Assembly: GCF_019375475.1 (NCBI RefSeq)
Contig: NZ_JAHXGQ010000002.1
Span: forward strand, 496,001 to 560,000
Origin: Saccharothrix obliqua
GTDB taxonomy: Bacteria; Actinomycetota; Actinomycetes; Mycobacteriales; Pseudonocardiaceae
Direction: 5' to 3'
DNA length: 64,000 nucleotides
In this document: positions 8,865 through 18,760 of the stretch, piece after piece
How positions within the stretch are numbered: the first letter of the stretch is position 1
How the letters are laid out: each line of letters starts with the position of its first letter
Notes under the pieces: model-generated
What the model was told of the DNA's origin: nothing
Seen by the model: only the letters and a program-made list of their open reading frames with translations
The model's database searches: none
Program-made: the position numbers and the translations under genes

Positions 8865-8868
8865 CGGT

Positions 8869-9825
8869 TCAGGCGGTGAGCACGAGCCTGCCGAACACCC
8901 GGCCGGCGTCCAGCTCCCGGTGTGCCGCCGCGGCCTCCGCCAGGGGCAGCACCTCGTGCACCACCGCCCGCAGCTCCCCCCGGTCCGCGGCGGCGAACTG
9001 GTCGGCGGTCACGGCGCGGCGGTCGGCTTCGGGCACCGTGTTCGCACTGAACGTGGCGAACGACAGCGATCGCTGGAACGCCGCGAACACCGCCGTGCCG
9101 AAGTCCGCCGGCGGGTGACCCCCGACCAACCCGACCGCGACCAGCCGACCGTTCGGGTTGAGCTTGTCGAAGAACAACGGCAAATCCCCACCCGCCACGA
9201 CGTCGACGATGACGTCGTAGCCCGCGGGACCCCCTCCCCCGCCGACGCGGTCCAGCACGTGCGTGGCCCCGAGTTCGCGCAACCGGTCGCCGCGCTCGGC
9301 GGACGACGACGTCACCGCCACCGCAGCGGCGCCGGCGAGCACCGCGAGCTGCACCGCCACCGTGCCCAGGCCGCCGGCCGCGCCGCGCACCAGCACGGAC
9401 TCGCCCGGCGTGAAACGCGCGTGGCGGAGCGCGAAGTGGCCGACCGTGCCGGGGTTCCCGAGCGTCACCGCGTCGACGGCCGAGAGCCCCGCGGGCAACG
9501 GCACGACCGCCGTGGTCGGGACCGCCACGCGCGTCGCGTAACCCCCGCCCAGCCCCGTGAACGCCCACACGCGCCGACCGAGCCACGACGCGTCGACACC
9601 GTCGCCGACCGCGCTCACCACACCCGCCACCTCGCCGCCGGGCACGTAGCCCACCGCGAAGCCGAACTCGGCCAGCGCACCCTTGCGGATCAGGGCGTCA
9701 CCGCCGTCGACGCCGATCGCCTCGGTGTCGACCAGCACCTCCCCCGCGCCGGGGGCCGGGTCGGGCAGGTCCACGACCGCCAAGCCGTCGGGACCTCCGA
9801 AAGCCTTGACCGCAACCGCTTTCAC
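8869..9825 (-). CDS. Zinc-binding-type alcohol dehydrogenase/quinone reductase (MDR)
   Basis: A 318-residue medium-chain dehydrogenase/reductase. The N-terminal domain reads VKAVAVKAFGGPDGLAVVDL, and the Rossmann part has VLVRGAAGGLGTVAVQLAV (AxxGxxG). It lacks the structural-zinc Cys quartet, so it is probably an NADPH:quinone or enone reductase. The GTG at 9825 is chosen because AAGGAGG precedes it closely. It is divergent from a TetR regulator, with a perfect 20-bp palindrome between the two starts, so it is very likely repressed by that TetR and induced by a small electrophile or drug (inference). Confidence 0.87.
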   Translation of the reverse strand: MKAVAVKAFGGPDGLAVVDLPDPAPGAGEVLVDTEAIGVDGGDALIRKGALAEFGFAVGYVPGGEVAGVVSAVGDGVDASWLGRRVWAFTGLGGGYATRVAVPTTAVVPLPAGLSAVDAVTLGNPGTVGHFALRHARFTPGESVLVRGAAGGLGTVAVQLAVLAGAAAVAVTSSSAERGDRLRELGATHVLDRVGGGGGPAGYDVIVDVVAGGDLPLFFDKLNPNGRLVAVGLVGGHPPADFGTAVFAAFQRSLSFATFSANTVPEADRRAVTADQFAAADRGELRAVVHEVLPLAEAAAAHRELDAGRVFGRLVLTA

Positions 9826-9864
9826 CGCTTCCTCCTTCAGGATCGCCTGCTGCGACGCGAAGCT

Positions 9865-9884
9865 AACGGACGCACCCGTCCGTT
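9865..9884. promoter_or_regulatory. TetR operator palindrome
   Basis: AACGGACG (9865-9872) and CGTCCGTT (9877-9884) form a perfect inverted repeat around CACC, flanked by a looser GCGAA/TTCGC pair. It lies in the 76-bp gap between the divergent dehydrogenase and TetR start codons, the usual position for an autoregulatory TetR site controlling both genes. Confidence 0.85.
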
Positions 9885-9901
9885 TCGCTAAAGTGAGAGC
9901 G

Positions 9902-10516
9902 GTGGACGACCTTGTGACTCGGACGCCGCGCGCCGACGCCCGGGAGAACCGCGAACGCATCCTCGAAGCAGCACGCGCGGTGTTCGCCGCCGAGGGCCTG
10001 GGCACGCCGATGCGGGCGATCGCCCGCCGCGCCGAGGTCGGACCCGCCACCCTGTACCGGCACTTCCCCACCAAGGAGGCGTTGGTCACCGAGGCGTTCG
10101 CGGGTCAGCTCCGGGCGTGCCGGGACATCGCGGACGAAGGGCTCGCGGACCCGGACGCGTGGCGCGGGCTGCGCGTCGCCATCGAGAAGCTCTTCGAGCT
10201 GCACGCGCGCGACCGCGGTTTCACGGCGGCGTTCATGGCGGCCTACCCGAGGGCGATCGACTTCGCCGCCGAGCGCGACCGCGCACTGCGGGCCATCACC
10301 GAGCTGACCGGTCGCGCCAAGGCGTCCGGCCACCTCCGGCGTGATTTCGTCCCGGACGACCTGCTCCTCGTCCTGATGGCCAACAACGGCATCCAGGCGC
10401 CCTCGCCGAAGGCCCGCGTCGCGGCGTCCCGGCGCTTCGCCGCGCTCGCGGTCCAAGCGCTGCGCGCGTCACCGGACGCCGCGCCGCTGCCCCCGGCGGC
10501 ACGGCTCATCCCCTGA
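9902..10516 (+). CDS. TetR/AcrR family transcriptional regulator
   Basis: A 204-residue one-component regulator. The N-terminal helix-turn-helix is canonical: ENRERILEAARAVFAAEG, then TPMRAIARRAEVGPATLYRHF with the recognition-helix motif TLYRHFPTKEAL. The remaining ~140 residues form the all-helical ligand-binding and dimerisation domain. GTG 9902 gives the natural TetR opening and a GTGAGAG weak ribosome-binding site. It is divergent from the MDR dehydrogenase, which it probably represses through the palindrome at 9865-9884. Its last bases overlap the convergent helicase-like gene by 11 bp. Confidence 0.92.
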   Translation: MDDLVTRTPRADARENRERILEAARAVFAAEGLGTPMRAIARRAEVGPATLYRHFPTKEALVTEAFAGQLRACRDIADEGLADPDAWRGLRVAIEKLFELHARDRGFTAAFMAAYPRAIDFAAERDRALRAITELTGRAKASGHLRRDFVPDDLLLVLMANNGIQAPSPKARVAASRRFAALAVQALRASPDAAPLPPAARLIP

Positions 10517-12695
10517 GCGCGGCCCCGCCCACCGGCACGAGCCCGCCCAGGGCCGCCGGCAGCGGACCCCGGTGCAGGACGCCGAGGCGTTGCGTGGCAC
10601 GGGTGAGCGCCACGTACAGCTCGGCCGCGCCACGCGGACCGTCGGCGAGGATCAGGTCCGGGTCCACGACCAGCACGGCGTCGTACTCCAGGCCCTTCGT
10701 CTCCGACGCGGGCACCGCACCGGGCACGCCGGGCGGTCCGATCACGACGCTCGTGCCCTCCCGTTCGGCTTCGTCCCGGACGAACTCCTCGACGGCCGCG
10801 GGCAACTCGTCCTCGGTCACCTGCCGGGACCACGGCCGCACACCGCACGCGCGCACCGATTCCGGCGCGCGGACACCGGGCGCGAAGTCGGCGAGCAACG
10901 CGCCGGCGACGTCCATGATCTCCGCCGGGGTGCGGTAGTTCACCGTCAGCGACCGGTAGACCCAGCGACCGGGCACGTACGGCTCCAGCACGGCGTCCCA
11001 CGACGTCGCACCCGCCACCGAGCGGCGCTGGGCGAGGTCGCCGACCACCGTGAAGGAACGGCCCGGACAACGCCGCATCAGCACGCGCCAGTCCATTTCG
11101 GACAGTTCCTGCGCCTCGTCCACCACGACGTGCCGGTAGGTCCAGTCCCGGTCCGCCGCGGCCCGCTCGACCAGTTCCCGCGTGTCGCGCTCCAGCACGC
11201 GGTCCGCCAGGTCCTCGGCGTAGACGAGGTCCTGCGCGAGCAGGTGGTCCTCGTCGTCCATCATGTCCTGGCGGTCGACGTGGAGCAGGTCCAGCACCCG
11301 CCCGGCGTACTCGGTCTCCCGCGCCCGCTCGCGGGCCGCGGCGCGGTCGCCCGACCCGTCGCGGCCGACGAGGTCCACGAGTTCGTCCAGCAGCGGCACG
11401 TCCGACACGGTCCAGGCGGCGCCGTCGGCACGCCACAACGCCTCGTCCGCACCCGCGGCGCGCAGGCGCTCCCGCGACGAGTAGAGCCCCGCCAGCACGT
11501 CCTCCGGCGTCAGCACCGGCCAGAGCCGGTCGATCGCGGCGGTGAACCGGTCGTCTTCCGCGAGTTCCTTGACCAGGTCCGCGCGCACGCGCTCCCACGC
11601 CTGCTTGTCGTCGCGGCTCAGCCAGCCGCGGCCGATCCGCCCGATCGCCCGCTCGGTGAGCGCCCACGTGATGATCTCGGTGAACACCGCGCGGGCCTCG
11701 TTGTGCGGCAGCTTGCTCGCGCGCGCCTCCTCCCGCGCCCACTCGGCGGTCTCCGCGTCGATGCGCCCCGTGACACCGCCCAGCTCGACCGGGATCGGCT
11801 CCTCCGGCAGCCGCTGCCGGTCGGCGACCGCCGCCGCCAGCACGTCCAGGATCTTCAGCGAACCCTTGAGCCGCGCGGCCTCCGGCGTGTCGTCGGCGGT
11901 CACGCGCAGGCCGGGCACCAGGTCGCCGGTCGTGGTGAAGACCACGTCGGACTCGCCCAGCGACGGCAGGACACGGCCGATGTGGTTCAGGAAGGCGGGG
12001 TTGGGCCCGACCACCAGCACACCGTGGCGCTCCATCCGCTCGCGCTGGGTGTAGAGCAGGTACGCGACGCGGTGCAGGGCCACGACGGTCTTGCCGGTGC
12101 CCGGACCGCCCTCGATCACCAGCACGCCGGGGTGGTCGAGCCGGATGATCTCGTCCTGCTCGGCCTGGATCGTCGCCACGATGTCGCGCATACCCGGCCC
12201 GCGCGGCGCGTTGACCGCCGCGAGCAGCGCCGCGTCACCCCGGTCACCCGCCTCCGGGCGGCCCAGCACCTCGTCGGTGAAGTCGACCACCTGCCGGCCG
12301 CGGGTGTGGAACTGGCGGCGGCGGCGCATGTTCTCCGGCGACGCGGCGGTGGCCACGTAGAAGGGTCGCGACGCGGGCGCACGCCAGTCGAGCAGCACCG
12401 GCTCGTAGCCGTTCTCCTCGTCGAACAACCCGATCCGACCGATGTACGAGCGCTCGCCCGAGGTGGTGTCCAGGCGGCCGAAGCACAGCCCGTTGTCCGC
12501 GACGTCCAGCCGCTTCACCTCCTTACCCAGCGAGCGCACCTCGACGTCCCGCTCCATGGGCGTGCCGCCGTTGCCCCGCAGCGCCGCGCGGTACTCCCGG
12601 CGGACCCGCGCGCGCTCGGCGTCGAGCCGCGCGTGCAGGCCGGCCACGTAGCCCCGCTCGGACCGCAATTCCTCTTCGTACCCCTGAGTTGACAC
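10506..12695 (-). CDS. HelD-type RNA polymerase-associated motor ATPase (possible HelR)
   Basis: A 729-residue UvrD-like superfamily 1 ATPase of the HelD class. Motifs in order: an N-terminal coiled coil (SERGYVAGLHARLDAERARV), Walker A EGGPGTGKTVVALHR, Walker B VVVDEAQELSEMDW, NYRTPAEIMD, ETKGLEYDAVLVVDP and YVALTRATQRLGVLH. HelD proteins release stalled RNA polymerase from DNA; the HelR subgroup in Streptomyces displaces rifamycin from RNA polymerase and confers resistance. The rifampicin monooxygenase 3.8 kb away makes HelR plausible, but no rifamycin-associated element lies upstream here. GTG 12695 with GAGGGG is the likely start; an upstream in-frame ATG at 12761 is possible. Confidence 0.87.
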   Translation of the reverse strand: MSTQGYEEELRSERGYVAGLHARLDAERARVRREYRAALRGNGGTPMERDVEVRSLGKEVKRLDVADNGLCFGRLDTTSGERSYIGRIGLFDEENGYEPVLLDWRAPASRPFYVATAASPENMRRRRQFHTRGRQVVDFTDEVLGRPEAGDRGDAALLAAVNAPRGPGMRDIVATIQAEQDEIIRLDHPGVLVIEGGPGTGKTVVALHRVAYLLYTQRERMERHGVLVVGPNPAFLNHIGRVLPSLGESDVVFTTTGDLVPGLRVTADDTPEAARLKGSLKILDVLAAAVADRQRLPEEPIPVELGGVTGRIDAETAEWAREEARASKLPHNEARAVFTEIITWALTERAIGRIGRGWLSRDDKQAWERVRADLVKELAEDDRFTAAIDRLWPVLTPEDVLAGLYSSRERLRAAGADEALWRADGAAWTVSDVPLLDELVDLVGRDGSGDRAAARERARETEYAGRVLDLLHVDRQDMMDDEDHLLAQDLVYAEDLADRVLERDTRELVERAAADRDWTYRHVVVDEAQELSEMDWRVLMRRCPGRSFTVVGDLAQRRSVAGATSWDAVLEPYVPGRWVYRSLTVNYRTPAEIMDVAGALLADFAPGVRAPESVRACGVRPWSRQVTEDELPAAVEEFVRDEAEREGTSVVIGPPGVPGAVPASETKGLEYDAVLVVDPDLILADGPRGAAELYVALTRATQRLGVLHRGPLPAALGGLVPVGGAALRG

Positions 12696-12839
12696 TCGCC
12701 CCTCACAGCGGCTAATCTGGCGTTGTTGCGGCGGGTTCTCCGAGTTGTACACGGAGGACACGCCGATTTTTCATTGTCCACCACGCGTCAAGCCGCCGGG
12801 GGTGCGCCGGGCCGCGCGGTGGCGACCCGGCGCGTGTCG

Positions 12840-14429
12840 TCAGGGGCGTTCGACCCGACCGGCCGCCGCGGCGTTGTCGGCCCACGCCTGGCTCCGGTTG
12901 GCCGGCAGCACGCACACGTCGTCACCGGGGAACGCTTCCCGCCACACGTAACCGGACACGCACGTGTGCGGCCCGTACGGACCGTTCACCCACCGCGAAG
13001 CCGCGACCGCGTTGTCCGCCCACGCCTGCTGACGCACCGCGGGCACCACGCAGGTGTAATCGGCGTCATCCGCCTCACGCCACACGTACCCGGCCTTGCA
13101 GGTGTTCGGACCGTAGACGAACCGCGCGGGGTTGACCCGGTCGGCCGCCGCCGCGTTGTCCGCCCACGCCTGACTGCGGTTGGCCGGCAGCACGCACACG
13201 TCGTCACCGGGGAACGCTTCCCGCCACACGTAACCGGACACGCACGTGTGCGGCCCGTACGGGCCATTCACCCACCGCGAAGCCGCGACCGCGTTGTCCG
13301 CCCACGCCTGCTGACGCACCGCGGGCACCACGCACACCCGGTCGCTCGGCCGGGCCTCGCGCCACACGTAACCCTGCAAGCACCGCTCGGTGATCTCCGA
13401 GGAGACGCTGACCGAGGCGTTGTTCGCGTCCTGCCAGTTGATCTGGACGGAGACACCGTTGGCGTACAACGACTGCACCGGGTTGCGCGTGCCGCCACGC
13501 GTGCGCAGGAGGTACGGCGTGCCGTTGCGCACCTCGTGGATGAGCACGGTGTTGGCCGGGATGCCCGCGCTCCACCCGGTCTTGGCGCGGTACTCGACGG
13601 TGTAGTAGCGGAACGGGTCGGCCGGGTCGAACGGGATGCGCAGCAGCTGCGGACCCGCGTTGCCGGGCAGTTCCAGCGGTGCGAGCGTCACGGTGCGCGT
13701 CCCGATCCCGTCCGAGCCCAGGGTCCGCACCCGGGAGCGGGGCAGCCAGCCGAGCTTGTCGCGGAAGTAGCCGTTGAGGCCCACCGCGCTGGTGCCGAAC
13801 CGGGCCGTGCCGAACGCGTGGATGTTCATCGCGCTCATCTCGTCCCACGGGTCGTCGTACTCGCCGATCTGCGCCCAGTCCACGTTGCGGTAGGTGGGGT
13901 CGTCGGAGAACGAGTGGCCGAGCCCGTACCCGTGCAGCATCTCGTGCGCGGCGAACCCGACGTTCCACGCGCCGGGGTCGAGCACGACCCGGTCACCCGC
14001 CGCGCCGGAGTCCGCGAAGTCGTTGAGGATCGCGATGATCCGGTGGCCGGCCGGCACCTGGTACCCGTTGGCGGCGGCCGTGCCCACGCAGTCCTGGATC
14101 TTCGTCCAGCGGTCCTTGGCCTGTTCCTGGGCGAGCGTGTACGGCATGGTGTACCAGCCACGCACCACCGAGCCGGACAGGGTGATCCGGCCGCCCGACT
14201 GGTCGGTGAAGTAGTCGGCGAGCCCGCCGAGCCCGGTGCCGTCCCGGGTCAGGAACTCGCGGAAGAACTGCGGCGCCCGCGGCTCGGCCGCGCGGTCGGC
14301 GAACTTGCACAGCAGCACCGACCACCCCGTGTGCCCGCGCACCGGCACGGCCTGCGCCGGCGCGACCACCACCACCCCCGCGATCGCGACCGACAACACC
14401 GCCGCCGCCAGTAACCGATGTCGGATCAC
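12840..14429 (-). CDS. Secreted metzincin-type metallopeptidase with four C-terminal Cys-Trp modules
   Basis: About 529 residues. A signal peptide (VIRHRLLAAAVLSVAIAGVV..AQA) leads to a catalytic domain with the zinc signature HEMLHGYGLGH (HExxHxxGxxH) and a downstream Met-turn-like MSAMNIHAFG, followed by a beta domain. The C-terminus has four ~47-residue modules of the form CxxGYVWREAxPxDxVCVxPAxRxQAWADNAxAA. The GTG at 14429 is preferred: GGAGGCGAGGAC lies upstream, while ATG 14444 has no ribosome-binding site. The protein probably cleaves an extracellular substrate and the modules probably bind wall or matrix. Modules 1-2 and 3-4 are near-identical at DNA level, a recent duplication. Confidence 0.85.
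   Translation of the reverse strand: MIRHRLLAAAVLSVAIAGVVVVAPAQAVPVRGHTGWSVLLCKFADRAAEPRAPQFFREFLTRDGTGLGGLADYFTDQSGGRITLSGSVVRGWYTMPYTLAQEQAKDRWTKIQDCVGTAAANGYQVPAGHRIIAILNDFADSGAAGDRVVLDPGAWNVGFAAHEMLHGYGLGHSFSDDPTYRNVDWAQIGEYDDPWDEMSAMNIHAFGTARFGTSAVGLNGYFRDKLGWLPRSRVRTLGSDGIGTRTVTLAPLELPGNAGPQLLRIPFDPADPFRYYTVEYRAKTGWSAGIPANTVLIHEVRNGTPYLLRTRGGTRNPVQSLYANGVSVQINWQDANNASVSVSSEITERCLQGYVWREARPSDRVCVVPAVRQQAWADNAVAASRWVNGPYGPHTCVSGYVWREAFPGDDVCVLPANRSQAWADNAAAADRVNPARFVYGPNTCKAGYVWREADDADYTCVVPAVRQQAWADNAVAASRWVNGPYGPHTCVSGYVWREAFPGDDVCVLPANRSQAWADNAAAAGRVERP
12864..13336 (-). repeat. 282-bp direct duplication inside the metallopeptidase
   Basis: About 190 bp at 12864-13053 recurs at 13147-13336 with an exact 282-bp (94-codon) offset and only a handful of differences. 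Each unit encodes a pair of the C-terminal Cys-Trp modules. The near identity at DNA level points to a recent in-frame duplication that raised the module count from two to four. Confidence 0.8.
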
Positions 14430-14706
14430 TGTCCTCGCCTCCATCCGGTAGCCAGGCCGGCAGTGTCCTCCGCACCGCTGGGCCACCAGTCCGCAAAAAG
14501 CGGCGCGGTCGTGGAATGAAAACGTCCGCCGGAATTCGCATGGGTGTTGTTCCCCATCCGACGACGACCGAGTGGCCCAGGGCGCGGACGTCGAGCCGAC
14601 GCCACCCCCCGGCATCCACAGCGGACACCCGGTTGTCCGCCGACAGCGAATCCGCTCACAGCAGCGACGCCACCCGTGTCCGGCGACGGGGCGGCATGGT
14701 CGGGGC

Positions 14707-15324
14707 ATGACCAATGACGACAGGCAGCTGTTCGACCACCGGCTGCGTGAACGCTTCCTCAGCCAGCGGGTGTTGGTGCTCGACGGCGGGCTGGACGACG
14801 ACAACGGGACGGTGCTCGCCACGCAGATGCTCTCCCTCGCGAGCGATGACCCCGAGAAGGACATCGCCCTGTGGATCCACTCGCCCGGCGGTTCGGTGCC
14901 CGCGATGCTGGCCATCCGCGACGTGATGCGCCTCGTCCCGTGCGACGTGACGACGCTCGCCCTCGGCCTCGCGTGCAGCGCCGGGCAGTTCCTGCTCTCC
15001 GCGGGCACACCGGGCAAGCGCTTCGCCCTGCCCCACGCCCGCATCCTGATGCACCAAGGCTCGGCGGGCATCGGCGGTTCCGCGGTGGAGGTGGAGGTGC
15101 AGGCGGACGACCTGCGGTACACGCGGGACACCGTGCTCCGGCTCATCGCGGAGGACACCGGTCGGCCGCTCGACCAGATCTTCACCGATTCCCTGCACGA
15201 CCGCTGGTTCACCGCCGAGCAGGCGCTCGACTACGGCTTCATCGACCACGTGGTCCGGGAACTCGGCCAGGTGGTACCCGTGCGCAGGCACGAGCTGGGA
15301 CTGGGCAAGGGGGTCCGCGCATGA
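14707..15324 (+). CDS. clpP: ClpP-family serine protease subunit (active triad)
   Basis: A 205-residue ClpP. The catalytic serine is Ser91 in [14 protein letters not shown], the histidine His116 in ARILMHQ, and the acidic residue lies in the [14 protein letters not shown] region; the processing-site Gly-rich handle ([10 protein letters not shown]) is present. It should form a heptameric ring that degrades unfolded proteins delivered by a Clp ATPase. Its stop overlaps the next clpP start (ATGA), so the two subunits are translationally coupled, as in actinobacterial clpP1P2/clpP3P4 pairs. No ClpX gene is adjacent, which suggests an accessory pair (ClpP3/P4 type) rather than the housekeeping one. 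Confidence 0.88.
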   Translation: MTNDDRQLFDHRLRERFLSQRVLVLDGGLDDDNGTVLATQMLSLASDDPEKDIALWIHSPGGSVPAMLAIRDVMRLVPCDVTTLALGLACSAGQFLLSAGTPGKRFALPHARILMHQGSAGIGGSAVEVEVQADDLRYTRDTVLRLIAEDTGRPLDQIFTDSLHDRWFTAEQALDYGFIDHVVRELGQVVPVRRHELGLGKGVRA

Positions 15325-15911
15325 GCACCTACACCATCCCCAACGTCATCACCCGCGGCCTGGGTGGCGAGCGGATCATGGACGTCTACTCGCACCTGCT
15401 GTCCGAGCGGATCGTCTACCTCGGCACCGCGATCGACTCCGGCGTGGCGAACGCGTTGATCGCCCAGCTCCTGCACCTGGAGGCGGACAACCCGGACCAG
15501 GAGATCAGCCTCTACATCAACTCCGCGGGCGGCGACCCGGCGGCGATGCTCGCGCTGTACGACACCATGCGCTTCATCAAGGCCCCGGTGGCGACGACGT
15601 GCGTCGGCCAGGCGGTCGCGGCCGGCGCGGTGCTGCTGGCGGCGGGCCGGGCAGGGCACCGGTTCGTGCTGCCGCACAGCCGGGTGGTGCTGCACCAGCC
15701 GGCGGCGCAGGGTCGCGGCACCATCCCCGACCTCATCCTCCAGGCCGACGAGGTGGTGCGGGTGCGCACCCAGCTGGAGGAGATCCTGTCCGCGCACACC
15801 GGTCACGACGTGGCCGAGCTGCGGCACGACACCGACCGGGACCGCGTGTTCGACGCGGCCGGCGCCGTCGCCTACGGCCTGGCCGACCACGTCCTGGAAC
15901 ACCGGTCCTGA
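15321..15911 (+). CDS. ClpP-like subunit lacking the catalytic serine
   Basis: A 196-residue ClpP paralogue whose fold signatures are intact ([58 protein letters not shown]). The segment that should read GQAASAAAVLL is [11 protein letters not shown], so the nucleophile position (residue 100) is Ala, while His125 and the later Asp remain. Known active actinobacterial ClpP2 proteins keep this serine, so this subunit is probably structural or regulatory, in the manner of cyanobacterial/plastid ClpR. It starts within the upstream clpP stop codon and ends 1 bp from the convergent regulator gene. Confidence 0.87.
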   Translation: MSTYTIPNVITRGLGGERIMDVYSHLLSERIVYLGTAIDSGVANALIAQLLHLEADNPDQEISLYINSAGGDPAAMLALYDTMRFIKAPVATTCVGQAVAAGAVLLAAGRAGHRFVLPHSRVVLHQPAAQGRGTIPDLILQADEVVRVRTQLEEILSAHTGHDVAELRHDTDRDRVFDAAGAVAYGLADHVLEHRS

Positions 15912-15912
15912 C

Positions 15913-16230
15913 TCAAGCGGCCATGAGCACGGGTCCCCCGGGACGCGGACCCGCGCTCCGCCGCACGACCCCGGCCACCCCGACCAGCAGGTCCGCCAGC
16001 TCCAACCCCAGCGCACCGGACACCGCGGCGATCATCTCGCTGGAGGGCTCCTTCCGCCCCCGCTCGATCTCCGACAGGTACTGCGGCGACACCCCGGCCC
16101 GCTCCGCCACGTCGACCAGCCGGGCGCCCCGCTCCTCCCGCGCGTCCCGCAGGCACCGCCCGAGCACCTCGCGCCACAACGGCTCACGTTCCGCAGAAGC
16201 CCTGCGGTGGAAGGGAAGGATGTCCGCCAT
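15913..16230 (-). CDS. XRE-family regulator, PopR/ClgR-like
   Basis: A 105-residue Cro/C1-type regulator with a single helix-turn-helix: LRDAREERGARLVDVAERAG, then VSPQYLSEIERGRKEPSSEM. The YLSE(I/V)ERG.KE.SSE stretch is the hallmark of ClgR and its paralogue PopR, activators of clpP operons in actinomycetes; their levels are set by ClpP-dependent degradation. Convergence with the clpP pair supports the PopR-clpP3P4 arrangement. ATG 16230 is used; a sigma70-like promoter (TTGCCA, 17 bp, TATACG on this strand, 16345-16373) lies upstream inside the rifamycin-associated element. It ends in a short Ala tail (LMAA), not the classic LAA/VAA-type degron but similar. Confidence 0.8.
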   Translation of the reverse strand: MADILPFHRRASAEREPLWREVLGRCLRDAREERGARLVDVAERAGVSPQYLSEIERGRKEPSSEMIAAVSGALGLELADLLVGVAGVVRRSAGPRPGGPVLMAA

Positions 16231-16344
16231 CCGGTCATCCTGACAGCCCGCGGCTCCGGCACCCACCCGTTCAGCTTTCGGCGGAACGCCGACGGACCCG
16301 GAGAACAACAGGGGATTTCGGCGGCACCACCCCGCCACGTTCAA

Positions 16345-16373
16345 CGTATAGCGCACCGGGGGCCTTGTGGCAA
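16345..16373 (-). promoter_or_regulatory. Divergent promoter for the PopR-like gene
   Basis: On the minus strand TTGCCA (16368-16373) and TATACG (16345-16350) are spaced by exactly 17 bp, a good sigma70/HrdB-type promoter. Transcription would start near 16338 and leave a leader of about 108 nt before ATG 16230. Its -35 hexamer overlaps the right half of the palindrome at 16360-16378. Confidence 0.6.
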
Positions 16374-16378
16374 GGCCC
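16360..16378 (+). promoter_or_regulatory. Rifamycin-associated element (RAE)
   Basis: GGGCCTTGTGGCAAGGCCC is a 19-bp palindrome (8-bp arms around TGG). It matches the length and CTTGNGGCAAG core of the rifamycin-associated element known upstream of rifamycin-inactivating genes (rox, arr, rph, helR) in actinomycetes. It sits 91 bp before the rox start, so rox is probably rifamycin-inducible. The same palindrome overlaps the -35 of the opposite-strand promoter. Confidence 0.85.
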
Positions 16379-16387
16379 GGGTGGTAG

Positions 16388-17881
<1,494 letters not shown>

Positions 17882-17887
17882 GGCACG

Positions 17888-18760
17888 TCAGGTGTTCTTG
17901 TCCGCGAACGTCCAGCGGTTGGCGGCCAAGGCGTCGTGGGGTTCACGACGGGGACCGCGGCCGTGCAGGGCGGTGTAGTCGAACGGCGTGCGGGTCGCCG
18001 TGGACCAGCCGCGCGCGGTGAGGGCGGCGGCCGAGTCGGGGCGCGGGTCGTCGTCGAACAGGGCCAGCAGGTCCACCCCGATCTCCTGGCGCGCCACCCG
18101 GTACACGGCGCTCTGCCGGACCCGGGGCACCTCGCGGAGCGCCTTCACCTCGTACGCCAGGCGGCTGCCCGGTGCGCTGAGCCGGTCGACACCCGCGATC
18201 ACGGCCTGCTCGACGGCGCTCGGCAGGTACAGCAGCAGGCCCTCGGCGAGCCACGTCGTGGGGCGCGTGGGGTTGAAACCCGCGTCGAGCAACGCGCCCG
18301 CCCAGTCGTGCCGCAGGTCCGTCGCGACCGGCACGCGCACCGGGCGCGGGTGGGCGCGCAGGCCGTCGAGCACGCGGTGCTTGAACGCCAGCACCTCCGC
18401 CCGGTCCAGTTCGTACACCGTGCTGCCCGGCGGCCAGTCCAGGCGGTACGCCCGCGCGTCCAGCCCCGCGCCCAGCAGCACGACCTGGTTCGCGCCCTCG
18501 CCGACCGAACCGGTCACGAAATCGTCCAGCACCCGCGTCCGCAGGCCGAAGTAGCGGGACAGCCGGCCCCAGAGCGGGTGCGCGTCGCCGCCCGGCACGT
18601 CCTGGAGGCGCACCGGCCACCGGGCGGTGGCCCGCGCCGCGCGGACGAAGTGCTCGGCGTACCGGTCGTGCGCCAACGCGTCCGGCCGACCGCTCTCGAT
18701 GGCCCTCGCCGCGGCGACCATCAACGCCGTCAGGCCGACCCCGCTCTCGACGCCGCCCAC
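17888..18760 (-). CDS. SAM-dependent methyltransferase, LCM/TIGR00027 family
   Basis: A 290-residue class I methyltransferase of the leucine-carboxyl-methyltransferase-like family common in actinomycetes. It has GVGLTALMVAAARAIESGRPDAL, the SAM loop VVLLGAGLDARAYRL, the acidic VYELDRAEVL and WLAEGLLLYLP. GTG 18760 is chosen because AAGGAG precedes it by six bases. It starts 31 bp inside the end of the isochorismatase-like gene and is the last gene of the four-gene minus-strand operon 17888-20934. These enzymes often O-methylate carboxyl or hydroxyl groups of natural products; the substrate is unknown. Confidence 0.85.
   Translation of the reverse strand: MGGVESGVGLTALMVAAARAIESGRPDALAHDRYAEHFVRAARATARWPVRLQDVPGGDAHPLWGRLSRYFGLRTRVLDDFVTGSVGEGANQVVLLGAGLDARAYRLDWPPGSTVYELDRAEVLAFKHRVLDGLRAHPRPVRVPVATDLRHDWAGALLDAGFNPTRPTTWLAEGLLLYLPSAVEQAVIAGVDRLSAPGSRLAYEVKALREVPRVRQSAVYRVARQEIGVDLLALFDDDPRPDSAAALTARGWSTATRTPFDYTALHGRGPRREPHDALAANRWTFADKNT

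Noticed and set aside
10572..12692. 706-codon plus-strand frame opposite the HelD gene
   Set aside because: Arg/His-rich shadow without motifs; the HelD frame has complete helicase motifs.
12696..12839. Search for a rifamycin-associated element upstream of the HelD gene
   Set aside because: No CTTGNGGCAAG palindrome is present here, so HelR-type rifamycin induction is not supported by sequence.
14630..14706. AGCG-AATC-CGCT inverted repeat upstream of clpP as a ClgR/PopR operator
   Set aside because: It is a short 4-bp-arm palindrome and does not convincingly match the ClgR consensus.
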